Assembly: GCA_029260755.1 (NCBI GenBank)
Contig: JAJDCQ010000128.1
Location: 1 to 64,000 of the forward strand
Source of the DNA: Planctomycetota bacterium
GTDB taxonomy: Bacteria; Planctomycetota; J058; JAJDCQ01
DNA: 64,000 nucleotides
Reading direction: 5' to 3'
Shown here: positions 32,352-47,295 of the stretch, one piece after another
How positions within the stretch are numbered: position 1 is the stretch's first letter
How the letters are laid out: every line of letters begins with the position of its first letter
Made by a program: the position numbers and the translations under genes
The notes under the pieces: model-generated
The model's database searches: none
What the model was told of the DNA's origin: nothing
What the model saw: the letters and a program-made list of their open reading frames with translations, nothing else

Positions 32352-35300
32352 CTATCGTCCGCGAAGCTGCTCGAGTAAGCGCGCCGCTTCGGCGGCGATC
32401 TCCGCGCTCGCCGGCGCCTCCAGCACCCTCTCGAGTCGATCTCGAGCGTCGGCGGCGCGTCCGGCGGCGGCGAGGCTCGCGACCAGAAGCCGCAGCGCGT
32501 ATCCCGAGTGTGCGTGGACGGCGTAGGCCCCGGCGAAGTCGTCGGCGGCGCCGTCGTGATCTCGAACCGCCGACCGACAGAGCCCACGCTCGATCCACGC
32601 CATGTGGTCGCCCGGCGCGAGCCTCACGAGCAGGTCCGCGGCGCCCGGCCCGTGCTCGGCGGTCGTGAGCGCCCGTTCGGGGGCCTCGCTCTCGCGGAGC
32701 AGTCGTGTCATGGCGAAGAGACGGCGCGGCTCGAGAACGCCGTCCGACGGATCGAGGGCCGCCTCGAGGTCGTCGAGCGTCCACGCGATCAGGCCGGCTC
32801 GTTCCCAGCGGAAGTGAAGCGCCTCGGGGAGGAGCACGATCGCCGCGTCGAGACCCTCGATCGCATCGAGGCGTCGTCCGGCGGCCGCGTCGACGAGGGC
32901 CCGGATCGCGAGGAGGCGGGCTCGGAGCTCGGGGTCCTCGGCGCGCTCGGTTGCGAGCAGGCGGTCGAGCGACGGGCGCGCCGAGGGCTCGACCTCGTCC
33001 CGCTTGGCCGTCTCGAGCGCGGAGATCACGGGGATCAGCCACGGCCACTCGCGGCGTGCGGCCGCGTCTCTCTCGGCGCCGAGATCCACGGTCAGCTTCC
33101 CTCGTCGAAGCTCCTCGGCGCGCGCGTAGGCGTGGTCGAGGATCGTCTCGGGGCTCTTGGTGGGGGCTCGCTCGAGGACGGTCCGGGCGGCGGCGAGCTC
33201 GCGTCGCGCGAGGAGGGCGAGTCCCCGCAGGTGCGTCGCCGAGCGCTCGATCTCGTCATCCGTCGTCGTCGCGAGCGCGCGCTCGAAGTCCCGGAGCGCC
33301 CGGTCGGTCTCGCCGAGCTGAAGCGCCACTCGCCCGCGCCGCACGAGCTGCGAGTCCCTGAATCCATCGCGGGCGTTCGCCGCGTCGAGGAGCTCGAGCG
33401 CGCGGCGCGGATCGCCCTGGCGGAGGCGGACCGCGCCGAGGAGCTCGAGGGCGAGGGAGTGCTCGGGCGCCTGCGCGAGCGCCAGGCCGAGATGGCCCGC
33501 TGCGGCCTCGAGGTGACCGTCGCGCGTGGCGACATCCTTCTTGGCCCGGGAGATTTCGATCCACCCGGCCATGGCGTGGAGGAGCGGCGTCGGTGCCGAG
33601 AGCGAGGCGCCCGCGACGAGCTCGGTCTCCGCGCTGAGGACGTCGCCTCGCTCGAGGTGGATCGCCGATCGAATCGCGTGCGCGAGCGCGTCGCCCGGAT
33701 CGAGGGCGAGCGCCCGGGAGGTCGACAGGAACGCCTCGTCCGTCGCTCTCGCGCCGAGATCCGACCAGGCGAGGGACACGTGCGCGAGGCCGAGTCGCGG
33801 GTCGAGGTCGAGGGCGCCGGCGGCCGCGCGCCGGGACGCCTCCGGCCGATTCATCGCGAGGAGCGTGAGTGACTTCAGCGCCCAGGCCTCGGCCCGCTTC
33901 GGGTCGAGGTCGATCGCGCGGTCGAGGTCCGCGAGCGCGGCGTCGAGCTCCCAGAGCTCGAAGGAGACCGCGCCGCGAGCGATGAGCACGTCCGGCCGGT
34001 CCGGCGCGAGGTCGGCCGCGGCATCGAGCCGGCGGCGCGCCTCTTCGAGGTCGCCGCGGAGGCGCAGGCGCAGGCCCTCGATGACGAGTCGGTCGGCCGG
34101 GGAGCCCCACTCGTCCGGGATCGACGGCGCGACCTCGCGCCAGAACGGCCAGCCGAGCTCGGAGCGGTCGAACGCGGCGAGGACGGCGGCGCGCGCCTCG
34201 TCGCCCCCCAGTCGGCAGAGCGTCCGCGCGGCCGTCGCCGCCGCCGCCTGGTCGAGCTCGCTCGCGCGCTCGAGCAGCCCGACGACCGAGGCGACCTGCT
34301 CCCGGTCGGGATGCCGCGCGACGACGGCCAGCACCCGCGCGCACATCGAGGCGAAGTCGAGCTCCGCGGCGGTCGGTGCTGCGCGGAGCCGCGCGACCGA
34401 CGCGTCGAGCGCGGTCGCGACGGTCCGGGCGGTGTGCTCGCCGCCGATGCGAAGGAGGGTCTCCTCGAGCTCATCGAGGAGGGCCCGGACCCGTCCGCGG
34501 CGGAGGACGTCGTCGCCGGATCCGGTCGCGATGACGGTCTCGCGGGTGCGCTCGAGCGCCTCCTCGACCCGGCGGGTCTCCGCGGCGACGAGCGCGTCGC
34601 GCCGGATTCGCTCCGAGACGATCGCCCAGCCCGTCGCCGCGAGGGCGGCCGCGAGCACCGCCGCCAGCCCGAACGCGATCATCCGGCCGCGGTCGCGCCG
34701 CAGCCAACGCCGCAGGCGTTCCCCGCGGGTCGGCGGGCGCGCGAGGATCGCCTCGCCGGCTAGGAATCTCCGCAGCTCGTCGCCGACTGCCTTCGCCGAC
34801 GGGTAGCGCCGGTCGAGGTCCTTCTCGAGGCAGCGCAGGAGGATCGTCTCGAGGTCGGGGTGGATCCGCGCGTCGATGGCGCGCGGCGCCGGGGGCTCCT
34901 CGCTGACCACCTTCTGCGCGATGACGAGCGGGCTGTCGCCCTCGAACGGCGGCCGACCGCAGAGCGCCCGGTAGAGGACGGCGCCGAGCGCCCAGACGTC
35001 GCACCGAGGGCCCTGGCGCGCCCGGTCGCCCGAGGCCTGCTCGGGCGCCATGTAGGCGGGCGTGCCGAGGATGTCGCCGGTCAAGGTGAGCTGCTGGCGC
35101 GACGCCGCGTCGTGGGCGAGGCCGAAGTCGGTCAGGCGCGGCTGCCCGTTCTCGTCGAGGAGGATGTTGGCCGGCTTGACGTCGCGGTGAACGAGGCCGC
35201 GGGTGTGGGCGTGGTGGAGGGCGTCGGCGATCGGCGCGACGATCTCGGCGATCCGGCGCGGCGGCACGCGTTCGCGGTCGAGCCGCGCCGAGAGGCTCTC

Positions 35301-35759
35301 GCCGGCGACGTGGTCCATCACGATGTAGGGCTTGCCGTCCTCGGTCCGGCCGACGTCGTAGACGCGCACGATCGCCGGGTGGTCGAGCCGGGCGGTCGCT
35401 CGCGCCTCGCGGACGAAGCGCTCGATGTCCTCGGCGTCGTTTCCCCACGGGGACTCGAGGATCATCTTGATCGCGACGGTCCGGTCGAGGCGCGGGTCGG
35501 TCGCGCGCACCACGACGCCCATCCCGCCGCGACCGAGCTCGGCGGAGACCAGGTAGGGTCCGATCCGGCTCGGGAGCGACGCGGGGTCGACCGCGCCCGC
35601 CCGCGCCGGGGAAAACGCGCCGACCGTGCCCGGCGTCGGCATCCCGGCGGGCGTGCCGCACCGGGGGCAACGCATCGCCGGCACGCCGTCGGGCGCGCGC
35701 TCGAGGCCGCACGCCGCACAGCGTCGCGCGGCGGCCGGGGGGCTGGGGGGGATCGGCAT
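32352..35759 (-). CDS. Ser/Thr protein kinase with C-terminal TPR-type repeats (kinase 3)
   Basis: An 1135-residue kinase. It opens with a zinc ribbon (Cys14, Cys17, Cys31, Cys34). The kinase domain (about residues 66-330) has LGRGGMGVVV, catalytic Lys98 (VAIK), HRDVKPANILL and DFGLAHD, then APEQASG, so it should be active. A transmembrane helix lies near 355-378. The extracytoplasmic ~750 residues are helical repeats of TPR type, clearest between about 560 and 820. The gene is convergent with MshEN-like protein B (28 nt gap containing a T6 run) and divergent from the groEL unit. Confidence 0.93.
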   Translation of the reverse strand: MPIPPSPPAAARRCAACGLERAPDGVPAMRCPRCGTPAGMPTPGTVGAFSPARAGAVDPASLPSRIGPYLVSAELGRGGMGVVVRATDPRLDRTVAIKMILESPWGNDAEDIERFVREARATARLDHPAIVRVYDVGRTEDGKPYIVMDHVAGESLSARLDRERVPPRRIAEIVAPIADALHHAHTRGLVHRDVKPANILLDENGQPRLTDFGLAHDAASRQQLTLTGDILGTPAYMAPEQASGDRARQGPRCDVWALGAVLYRALCGRPPFEGDSPLVIAQKVVSEEPPAPRAIDARIHPDLETILLRCLEKDLDRRYPSAKAVGDELRRFLAGEAILARPPTRGERLRRWLRRDRGRMIAFGLAAVLAAALAATGWAIVSERIRRDALVAAETRRVEEALERTRETVIATGSGDDVLRRGRVRALLDELEETLLRIGGEHTARTVATALDASVARLRAAPTAAELDFASMCARVLAVVARHPDREQVASVVGLLERASELDQAAAATAARTLCRLGGDEARAAVLAAFDRSELGWPFWREVAPSIPDEWGSPADRLVIEGLRLRLRGDLEEARRRLDAAADLAPDRPDVLIARGAVSFELWELDAALADLDRAIDLDPKRAEAWALKSLTLLAMNRPEASRRAAAGALDLDPRLGLAHVSLAWSDLGARATDEAFLSTSRALALDPGDALAHAIRSAIHLERGDVLSAETELVAGASLSAPTPLLHAMAGWIEISRAKKDVATRDGHLEAAAGHLGLALAQAPEHSLALELLGAVRLRQGDPRRALELLDAANARDGFRDSQLVRRGRVALQLGETDRALRDFERALATTTDDEIERSATHLRGLALLARRELAAARTVLERAPTKSPETILDHAYARAEELRRGKLTVDLGAERDAAARREWPWLIPVISALETAKRDEVEPSARPSLDRLLATERAEDPELRARLLAIRALVDAAAGRRLDAIEGLDAAIVLLPEALHFRWERAGLIAWTLDDLEAALDPSDGVLEPRRLFAMTRLLRESEAPERALTTAEHGPGAADLLVRLAPGDHMAWIERGLCRSAVRDHDGAADDFAGAYAVHAHSGYALRLLVASLAAAGRAADARDRLERVLEAPASAEIAAEAARLLEQLRGR

Positions 35760-35853
35760 GAGATCGCCTGCTCGGGACGAGCGCTGTCATCGATGGTGCG
35801 CGCTGAACAACTTCATTCAATGGGCACGACGGGGGCCCGACCGAACGTCGCTG

Positions 35854-35881
35854 TTGACGCCCGCCCCGACCCGGTGATAAT
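35854..35881 (+). promoter_or_regulatory. Sigma-70-type promoter upstream of the groEL unit
   Basis: TTGACG, a 16-nt spacer and GATAAT preceded by T. Start near 35888, about 70 nt before the unknown gene. No CIRCE-type inverted repeat was seen here. Confidence 0.65.
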
Positions 35882-35959
35882 GGCGCCTCGCGTGCGAATG
35901 TTCGATCGATGTCAGGGTGGCCGATTCGCCGCCTCCGACCGCCGTCGCAGCGCGCGTCC

Positions 35960-38002
35960 ATGTCCATGAGTGAGACCGTCCCCTCGCCGAGCCCCGACGC
36001 CGGGGAGCCCCGGCTCGATCGCTTCCTGCGAAGCGGGGTGGAGGAGTCCTCGCCCGGCGCGGTCGTCCGCGACGCGCGCGGTCGTCTCCTCGTCGCCGCC
36101 GAGGACGCCGTCGACCTCGCCGCGGTTCAGGCGAGCGGCGTGTCCCTTCGCCGGCTCGCGCGCCGGATCCGCGTTCGCGACGGCGGCGCCGAGACGGCGT
36201 GGCTCGTGCCGGCCGAGCTCGCCGGGCTGACGCGGGAGGAGGCGACCCTCGCGGCGGAGGTGGCGCTCCCGTTCGGTCGGACGACCAGCGAGCGCGGCCT
36301 CTGGGTTCGCTACGCGCCGGGGCTCGAGCTCCTCGGCGTCAACGACCGCGGCGACGTCCTCCTCGCCCGGCGCCCCGAGCTCGAGGACGAGGCGGACGCG
36401 AAGACCGAGCCGGACGACGGACCCGTCGACCGGAGCGTCTGGACGACGACGTCAGGCCTGCCCGAGCGAACGATCGTGACCGGTCGGATCGAGGAGCTCG
36501 AGCGCTACCGCGCCGAGGCCGAGGCGTGGATCTCCGCCCTCGAGGTCGCCACCGGCGAGGGTTGCCGCGAGGTCTCGCGTCTCGCGGCCGGCGTCGAGCT
36601 CACCGTCTCGGTCAACGGGCGCGTCCCGGCCGGGGCGCGAGGCCGCCCGGCGCACGTCGAGCGGTCGGTCCGGGCCTCGTGGCCCGACGCCGACGACCTC
36701 GAGGCGATCGCCCTGCGCGACGAGATCCTCGCGCGACACGCCGCGGCCGGCGTTCGCGTCCCGCGCATCGTCGTCACCACGCTCCTCGGCGTCCCCGAGG
36801 ATGCCGACGCGTTCGAGGCCTTCGCCGATCGCCTCCGCGAGCACGGCGCCGACCCGGGCGGGCTCGGCCTCCCCGAGTCCATCACGGCGAGCCGGTTCTT
36901 CGACGCGGAGACGGGCCGCCTCGTCCCGGTGAGCGTCCGCCACGTCGGGTCCGACGAGGCGCCCGAGGCGATCCACGTCGTCGCCGTCGGCGCGGACGAC
37001 CACGACGTCGTCCGCGGCCGCGGCGTCCTCGGCGCCCTGTCGACGATCCTCCCCCGGATCGGCGGCCTGCTCGTTCGCGCCGCGTCCCTCGTCGTCGGCG
37101 AGGGCGACGCGGTCACCCTGGTCGCGGGGCCGGCCGGGCCGGCCCGCGCGGCCGTCGTGACCTCGGCGAGGCTCGTGGCGCAGGCCGGAGCGAGCGCGGT
37201 CCTGCCGTCGGACGGAGCGGGCGGCGGCTACGTCGCGTGGCCGACCGAGCGAACCGTCTACGAGTCCGCGGCCGCGTTCGCCCCGCTCGCCGAGGCGCTC
37301 GCGTCGAGCGCGCCCCCGGTCGTCGAGAACCCGGCCGCCGACCTCGGCGCGAGCGGCGCGCCCGACCGGATCGGCCTGGTCACGCACCGCTTCGGGCGCG
37401 AGCGCGTCCTCCTCGATCCGACCGCCGGCGTCCTGCGCTGGGACGGCTGCCCGCGCCCGGTCGGGGCGCTCGTTCTGATCCGCCCGGGCGACGGCCCGTT
37501 CGCGCTCCGGCGCCCGCCGCCGGACGAGCTCGTCGGCGTCGTCCTCCGGGGCGAGACGCCCGAAGGCACGTTCGACGTCCTCTCCGATCCCGACGCGCCC
37601 GTCGCCGCGGCGCTCGCCGAGCGCGGCATCACCGGCGGCGCCCTCGTCGACGCGCTCGCCGCGGCGCGCGGCGGGAGCCCCGAGGCGCTCGCGGGCGGGG
37701 ACGACTCGCTCGGCGCGGCGCTGCTGCGGATCCTCGAGGCGCGGATCGCGCTGTGGCGCCGCCTCGTCGAGACCGTCCCGACGTTCCTGCTCACCGGCGC
37801 CGTCGGCCCGGACGAGGCGGTCGCGGCGGTGCGCCTGGTGTCCGGTCGGCCCGACGCGATCGAGCTCGGCGGGACGATCGACCGCGACGCGCTCCGCGCG
37901 GCGGCCGCGGACGGAGAAGAGACACGAAGCGAGCCCCGTCCGGGTGGGCTCGAGACGATCAACGAGGGGCAGAGCCCCCGGTCGAACTCAGTAGAAGGCT
38001 AG
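35960..38002 (+). CDS. Unknown cytoplasmic protein in the groEL operon
   Basis: A 680-residue soluble protein, Ala/Asp/Arg-rich, with no signal peptide or membrane helix. I do not recognise its family. It has a helical/beta N-terminal part with [19 protein letters not shown], a middle region with [21 protein letters not shown] and [13 protein letters not shown], and a later segment with [25 protein letters not shown]. An acidic, Ser-rich C-terminus ends the protein. ATG 35960 or 35966 are better placed than 35909, just 21 nt after the predicted transcription start. groEL starts 23 nt after its stop, so they are very probably one operon; a link to folding of particular clients is conjecture. 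Confidence 0.72.
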   Translation: MSMSETVPSPSPDAGEPRLDRFLRSGVEESSPGAVVRDARGRLLVAAEDAVDLAAVQASGVSLRRLARRIRVRDGGAETAWLVPAELAGLTREEATLAAEVALPFGRTTSERGLWVRYAPGLELLGVNDRGDVLLARRPELEDEADAKTEPDDGPVDRSVWTTTSGLPERTIVTGRIEELERYRAEAEAWISALEVATGEGCREVSRLAAGVELTVSVNGRVPAGARGRPAHVERSVRASWPDADDLEAIALRDEILARHAAAGVRVPRIVVTTLLGVPEDADAFEAFADRLREHGADPGGLGLPESITASRFFDAETGRLVPVSVRHVGSDEAPEAIHVVAVGADDHDVVRGRGVLGALSTILPRIGGLLVRAASLVVGEGDAVTLVAGPAGPARAAVVTSARLVAQAGASAVLPSDGAGGGYVAWPTERTVYESAAAFAPLAEALASSAPPVVENPAADLGASGAPDRIGLVTHRFGRERVLLDPTAGVLRWDGCPRPVGALVLIRPGDGPFALRRPPPDELVGVVLRGETPEGTFDVLSDPDAPVAAALAERGITGGALVDALAAARGGSPEALAGGDDSLGAALLRILEARIALWRRLVETVPTFLLTGAVGPDEAVAAVRLVSGRPDAIELGGTIDRDALRAAAADGEETRSEPRPGGLETINEGQSPRSNSVEG

Positions 38003-38025
38003 AGACAGGCACGGAAGGAATCGAA

Positions 38026-39690
<1,665 letters not shown>

Positions 39691-39790
39691 GCAGTCCCAG
39701 TCTCAGTCCTGCCGTCGACGGGGAGTTCGCGCTCGGCGTGAATGCCCCGCCGACGACTCGGCCAACGTCGGAACGGTGCGCGTTGTCAGT

Positions 39791-39875
39791 TGCAATCCGC
39801 GCAATCCGCGCAATCCGCGGTTCCACTTCTCCGAGTCGCCTCGACCGAACCGCGGATTACGCGGATTGCGCGGAC
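39791..39875. repeat. CGCAATCCG nonamer repeats, inverted pair
   Basis: Three direct copies of GCAATCCGC (39792-39820) end in GGTT; the complementary arm AACCGCGGATTACGCGGATTG follows at 39848-39869. It lies in the 253-nt gap between groEL and carB. Short-period frames give Asn-Pro-Arg or Ala-Ile-Arg peptides on translation, so it is non-coding. Confidence 0.85.
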
Positions 39876-39943
39876 CGAACTTGCCCGTGCGACGATCGCG
39901 GTCGTGCGGACCTCCTGCTCTAGGTCCCGAGTGAGTCACCGAG

Positions 39944-43204
<3,261 letters not shown>

Positions 43205-43226
43205 ACGACGGACGTAGGAGAGACGG

Positions 43227-43955
43227 ATGGAACCCCTCGGACTCCCCCGCGGAAGCGTCCGCGCCCTCCTCGCCCTCACGATCGTCGGGCTGTTCCTCGG
43301 CCTGATCTACATCCGCGGCGTGGCCGAGGCGCCGCCGACGGTCGGCCCCGACGCGACGCCCGTCCTGCCGGTCGACGGGCGGCCGATCGTGCCGTTCACG
43401 GTGATGCATCTCGTGTTCATCGTTCTGGCGAGCTACTTCAGCTCGCGCGGGTCGACCGAGGTCCAGCGGGCCGAGGCGGCCGGGACGCCGGCAGCCGGCA
43501 TGAAGCTGCCGGCGCCGACGGGCGAGGCGATCGCGGAGGCGGCCGCCGCGGCGGTCGAGGCCGCGACGGCGAAGCCGCCGACCGAGCCGCGCCGGCCGCT
43601 CTTCCTCCCGAAGGGCGTGGTGCGGACGCTGCTTCTCGTCGGGTGCGGGGCCGCGGCCGGGATCGCGGTCTCCTCGGGAACGGCGCTCGAGCCGAGCGTC
43701 CTCTCGGCCCTGGTGCTCCTCGGCACCTTCTTCGGGGGCGTCCTGATCCGCGGCGCGAAGCTCAAGTTCCTCTACCGAGGCAGCGAGAAGAGCGCCGTCC
43801 TCGTGACGATCGAGCACGTCAAGGCGGTCGTCTGCCTCCTCGCAACGTTCGCCTTGGCTGGCCTTTACCTGACGAGTCAGGACTCCGCCGCGGACTTCGA
43901 GACGCTCGAGCTCTTCCTCGGGATGCCGGCGGTGTTCTATTTCGGCTCGCGATGA
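43227..43955 (+). CDS. Membrane protein with internal duplication
   Basis: A 242-residue membrane protein. PLGLPRGSVRALLALTIVG at the N-terminus and PLFLPKGVVRTLLLVGCG near residue 124 are alike, each beginning a membrane helix, followed by a second helix in each half. The two halves are joined by an Ala/Pro/Glu-rich soluble loop. A final helix lies near 205-225. The ATG follows AGGAGA by 7 nt, and the gene starts 22 nt after carB. Family and function are not recognised. Confidence 0.72.
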   Translation: MEPLGLPRGSVRALLALTIVGLFLGLIYIRGVAEAPPTVGPDATPVLPVDGRPIVPFTVMHLVFIVLASYFSSRGSTEVQRAEAAGTPAAGMKLPAPTGEAIAEAAAAAVEAATAKPPTEPRRPLFLPKGVVRTLLLVGCGAAAGIAVSSGTALEPSVLSALVLLGTFFGGVLIRGAKLKFLYRGSEKSAVLVTIEHVKAVVCLLATFALAGLYLTSQDSAADFETLELFLGMPAVFYFGSR

Positions 43956-43961
43956 ACCGGG

Positions 43962-43967
43962 TATAAT
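43962..43967 (+). promoter_or_regulatory. TATAAT -10 element for the radical SAM gene
   Basis: A perfect TATAAT lies 7 nt after the preceding stop codon and about 98 nt before the radical SAM start. The -35 region (TTCGGC or ATTTCG depending on spacing) is poor, so an activator or another sigma contact may be needed. Confidence 0.5.
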
Positions 43968-44064
43968 TCCGACAGAACTAGGGCGGATTGTTGGTGCGAT
44001 GCGTCGCGAGACATCGCATCATGGGGGATTCCCGTAAGTTCAGTCGCCCGCAGCGAGGCTCACC

Positions 44065-45738
44065 GTGGCTACGACGACTCTGGAACAGCCCACCACCGCG
44101 ACCACGACCGAGGCCCCCGGGTCCGGCGCCACGCCCGCTCCGGCGCCCGCGACGACCGACACCAAGCCGCCGCGCACCCTCTCGGTCGCGATCATCAACC
44201 CGAAGTTCGAGCCCTCCTACTGGGGCTTCGACTACGCCCTGCCGCTCTACCCGGGCGACAAGCGCTGCACGATGATCACGGGCGCGCTGCCGGCCCTGGC
44301 CGGCCTCGTCCCCGACGGGCACGAGGTCGTCCTGATCGACGAGAACGTCGAGGAGATCGACTTCGAGGCGCTCCGGCGGTTCGACGTCATCGGCCTGACC
44401 GGGATGATCGTCCAGAAGCAGCGGATGAAGGAGATCCTCGAGGTCGTCCGGACCTACGAGAAGCCGGTCGTCGTGGTCGGCGGCGCCTACGCCTCGGTCG
44501 ACGAGGAGTACTTCGACGGCCTCTGCGATGTGCTCTTCACGGGTGAGGCGGAGGAGACCTGGCCGCAGTTCCTGAACGACTACGCGGCGGGCCGCCCCTA
44601 CGAGAAGCGCTACGAGCAGGCCGACCGGACCGACATGTCGAAGGTCCCCAAGCCCCGCTTCGACCTCCTCCACGTCGACCGCTACGCCTCGGGGGCGCTC
44701 CAGTTCTCGCGCGGCTGCCCGTTCCAGTGCGAGTTCTGCGACATCATCGTCACCTTCGGTCGCCGGCCGCGCCTGAAGAACCCCGTGCAGCTCGTCGAGG
44801 AGCTCGACGACATGCGCAAGGCGGGCTTCTTCTCCTGCTTCATCGTCGATGACAACTTCATCGGCAACTCGCGCGAGGCGAAGAAGCTGCTCCGGCTGAT
44901 CATCCCGTGGCAGGAGAAGCACGGCTATCCGCTCCGGCTCACGACCGAGGCGAGCATCAACCTCGCCGACGACGCGGAGATGCTCGACCTCCTCTACCGG
45001 GCGAACTTCCGCGGCGTGTTCATCGGGATCGAGACGCCGCGCGAGGCGTCGCTGATCGAGACGAAGAAGTTCCAGAACACCCGCGGCGACTCGCTCTCGG
45101 ACAAGCTCGCCCGGATCCAGAACGCCGGAATCGACATCAACGCCGGCTTCATCGTCGGGTTCGACGCCGACGACAAGGGGATCTTCGAGGACCAGTTCAA
45201 CTTCATCCAGGACAACGGCGTCGTCCTCGCCATGGTCGGCATGCTCGGGGCGATCCCGAAGACGCCGCTCTACGCGCGCCTCGAGAAGGAGGGGCGCCTG
45301 CGGATGGACGATCCGAACTGCAACATCGTCCCCGCCCAGATGACGCGCGAGGAGCTCCAGCGCGGCTACTGGGACCTGGTGAAGCGCCTCTACTCCCCCG
45401 AGGTCTTCCTCGACCGCTACTTCCGGGTCTACCGCTTCCCCGAGTACCACCGGAAGCGGGCCGAGATCAGCAAGAAGGCGAACGAGGGCAAGACGATCCC
45501 GACGCTCGTCTACGGCCTGCTGCTCCTGTGGAGCCTCTTCTGGACGCTCCTCAAGGACGGCTCGCTCCTGACGGTCGGCGCGGTCTACTTCCGGAAGTTC
45601 TTCCGCGACAACCTCCGCTACCGTCGCGACGTGATCGGCTTCGCCCAGTACATGAATCGCTGCGTGACCCACTGGCACTTCTACAAGTTCACGCGCGAAG
45701 CCCTCTCGGGAAAGCTCCGCCTCTTCAATTCGGGCTAG
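44065..45738 (+). CDS. B12-binding-domain radical SAM protein (DUF4070-type)
   Basis: A 557-residue enzyme with an N-terminal cobalamin-binding-type Rossmann domain (about residues 35-180) and a radical SAM core with the 4Fe-4S motif CPFQCEFC near residue 219 (CxxxCxxC), then the C-terminal DUF4070-type region with a hydrophobic helix near 480-500. The N-terminal PKFEPSYWGFDYALP resembles the family that includes the hopanoid C-2 methylase HpnP, but the same architecture occurs in several unrelated reactions, so no substrate is assigned. No squalene or hopanoid genes are present in the window. A cobalamin-binding DxHxxG motif was not seen. Confidence 0.87.
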   Translation: MATTTLEQPTTATTTEAPGSGATPAPAPATTDTKPPRTLSVAIINPKFEPSYWGFDYALPLYPGDKRCTMITGALPALAGLVPDGHEVVLIDENVEEIDFEALRRFDVIGLTGMIVQKQRMKEILEVVRTYEKPVVVVGGAYASVDEEYFDGLCDVLFTGEAEETWPQFLNDYAAGRPYEKRYEQADRTDMSKVPKPRFDLLHVDRYASGALQFSRGCPFQCEFCDIIVTFGRRPRLKNPVQLVEELDDMRKAGFFSCFIVDDNFIGNSREAKKLLRLIIPWQEKHGYPLRLTTEASINLADDAEMLDLLYRANFRGVFIGIETPREASLIETKKFQNTRGDSLSDKLARIQNAGIDINAGFIVGFDADDKGIFEDQFNFIQDNGVVLAMVGMLGAIPKTPLYARLEKEGRLRMDDPNCNIVPAQMTREELQRGYWDLVKRLYSPEVFLDRYFRVYRFPEYHRKRAEISKKANEGKTIPTLVYGLLLLWSLFWTLLKDGSLLTVGAVYFRKFFRDNLRYRRDVIGFAQYMNRCVTHWHFYKFTREALSGKLRLFNSG

Positions 45739-45805
45739 CTCGCTGGCGGCGGACCTCCTCGACCGAGTATCGTCAGCCAGGGCGGTCACCCGCCCCTCCT
45801 GAGCG

Positions 45806-47293
45806 ATGGACGTCGAGGCCACCACCACCGAGCAGCTCACCCGCTGCGCGATCGCGATCGTGATCGGCGCGCTCGTCGGTCTCGAGCGCCAGGCACGGAT
45901 GGAGGTCCGCGAGCGCGACCGGCGTCCGCCCGATCCGGCGCCGTCCGACCCGGCGCCGCCCGAGGCCGAGACGGCCTCTTCCGATGCCGAGCAGATCGGC
46001 GGTGTCCGCACGTTCGTCGTCATCGCGCTGACCGGCGCGGTCGCGACCATGTCCGGCTCGCCCTGGATCTTCGTCGCGGCGTTCCTGGCGGTCGCCCTGC
46101 TCGTGGTCGCCGGTTACGCGCTGACGGCGTATCGCACTCAGGGCGACCTCGGCTTCACGAGTGAGCTCGCCGCCCTGACGGTGTTCCTCCTCGGGGGGCT
46201 CTGCGGTGACGGACGCCTCTCGCTGGCCGCCGCGGCTGGCCTGATCCTCGCGCTCATCCTCTCACTCAAGGAGCGGCTCCACCGATTCGCCAGCCGGATG
46301 CGGAAGGAGGACATCCAGGCGGTCGTGAAGTTCGCGGCGTTGAGCGTGATCGTCCTGCCGTTGCTGCCTGCGGAGCCCCTCCCGGTCGGCGCTTCGCTCG
46401 CGGGATCCACGGCGACGGTGGCCGTGGACGGCATCGCGATCGATGGCGTCGAGGCCGCGCCGGTCGATGGTGATCCCGTGGTCCCGCCGTGGTACGCGAG
46501 CCTGACCCTCGACGTGCGCAAGGTCTGGTGGATGGTGATCCTGATCTCGTCGATCTCGTTCGTCGGCTTCATCCTCGGCAAGTTCATCGGGGCGAAGCGT
46601 GGTCTGCTCGTCACCGCCGGCGTCGGAGGCCTCGTCTCGTCGACGGCCGTCTCGCTGACCTACGCCCAGCGCAGTCACCAGACGCCGGCCCTCGCGACCG
46701 AGCTGACGATGGGGATCCTCCTCGCCAACGTGATCATGCCGATCCGGGTCGTGGCCGTGCTGTTCGTCGTCTGCGCGCCGCTGGCCATCCATCTCGCCGT
46801 CCCCATGGGCATCACCGCCGGCGCCGGGGCGCTCGCCGCGCTCGTCCTCTACCTCCGGCGTCCGGGCGATGGCGAGATGGAGGACGTCGAGCTCAAGAAC
46901 CCGTTCGAGCTCGCCTCGGCGGTCAAGTTCGGCCTCCTCTTCGGCGTCGTCCTGTTCGGGGCGCAGATCGTGCAGGCGCTGTTCGGCGACGCCGGCCTCT
47001 ACGGGCTCTCGGTCGCGAGCGGCCTCACCGACGTCGACCCCGTCGCGCTCACCAGCGCGGATCTCGTCGCCTCGGGGCGGACGAGCATGCTCGTCGGCGT
47101 CGTGATGGTGACCCTCGCGGTGATCAGCAACACGGCGGTGAAGGGCGGGCTCGTGATCTCGGCCGGTGACCGAAGCCTGCGCGGGAGCGCGATCTTCGCG
47201 TTCGGCGCCATGCTCTTGGCGGCCTTCGGGGGACTCGGCCTCGCCGTGTTCCTCTGGCGCTCGGGTTCCGTCATCTCCGTCGCCGGTCCGTAG
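45806..47293 (+). CDS. MgtC/SapB-DUF4010 membrane protein
   Basis: A 495-residue polytopic protein. The N-terminal part has the MgtC/SapB pattern (IGALVGLERQ, then GGVRTFVVIALTGAVAT) interrupted by a short Pro-rich acidic insertion. The C-terminal half matches DUF4010 (LILSLKERLHRF, KRGLLVTAGVGGLVSSTAVSLTY, VISNTAVKGGLV). About 12 membrane helices are expected. MgtC-like proteins are linked with magnesium limitation and membrane potential; the role of this two-domain form is not established. Kinase 4 begins 2 nt after the stop, so the two are translationally linked. Confidence 0.85.
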   Translation: MDVEATTTEQLTRCAIAIVIGALVGLERQARMEVRERDRRPPDPAPSDPAPPEAETASSDAEQIGGVRTFVVIALTGAVATMSGSPWIFVAAFLAVALLVVAGYALTAYRTQGDLGFTSELAALTVFLLGGLCGDGRLSLAAAAGLILALILSLKERLHRFASRMRKEDIQAVVKFAALSVIVLPLLPAEPLPVGASLAGSTATVAVDGIAIDGVEAAPVDGDPVVPPWYASLTLDVRKVWWMVILISSISFVGFILGKFIGAKRGLLVTAGVGGLVSSTAVSLTYAQRSHQTPALATELTMGILLANVIMPIRVVAVLFVVCAPLAIHLAVPMGITAGAGALAALVLYLRRPGDGEMEDVELKNPFELASAVKFGLLFGVVLFGAQIVQALFGDAGLYGLSVASGLTDVDPVALTSADLVASGRTSMLVGVVMVTLAVISNTAVKGGLVISAGDRSLRGSAIFAFGAMLLAAFGGLGLAVFLWRSGSVISVAGP

Positions 47294-47295
47294 CG

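Noticed and set aside
44065-45738. Hopanoid C-2 methylase (hpnP) assignment
   Set aside because: The B12/radical SAM/DUF4070 architecture is shared by several reactions, and no hopanoid genes are present, so only the family is reported.
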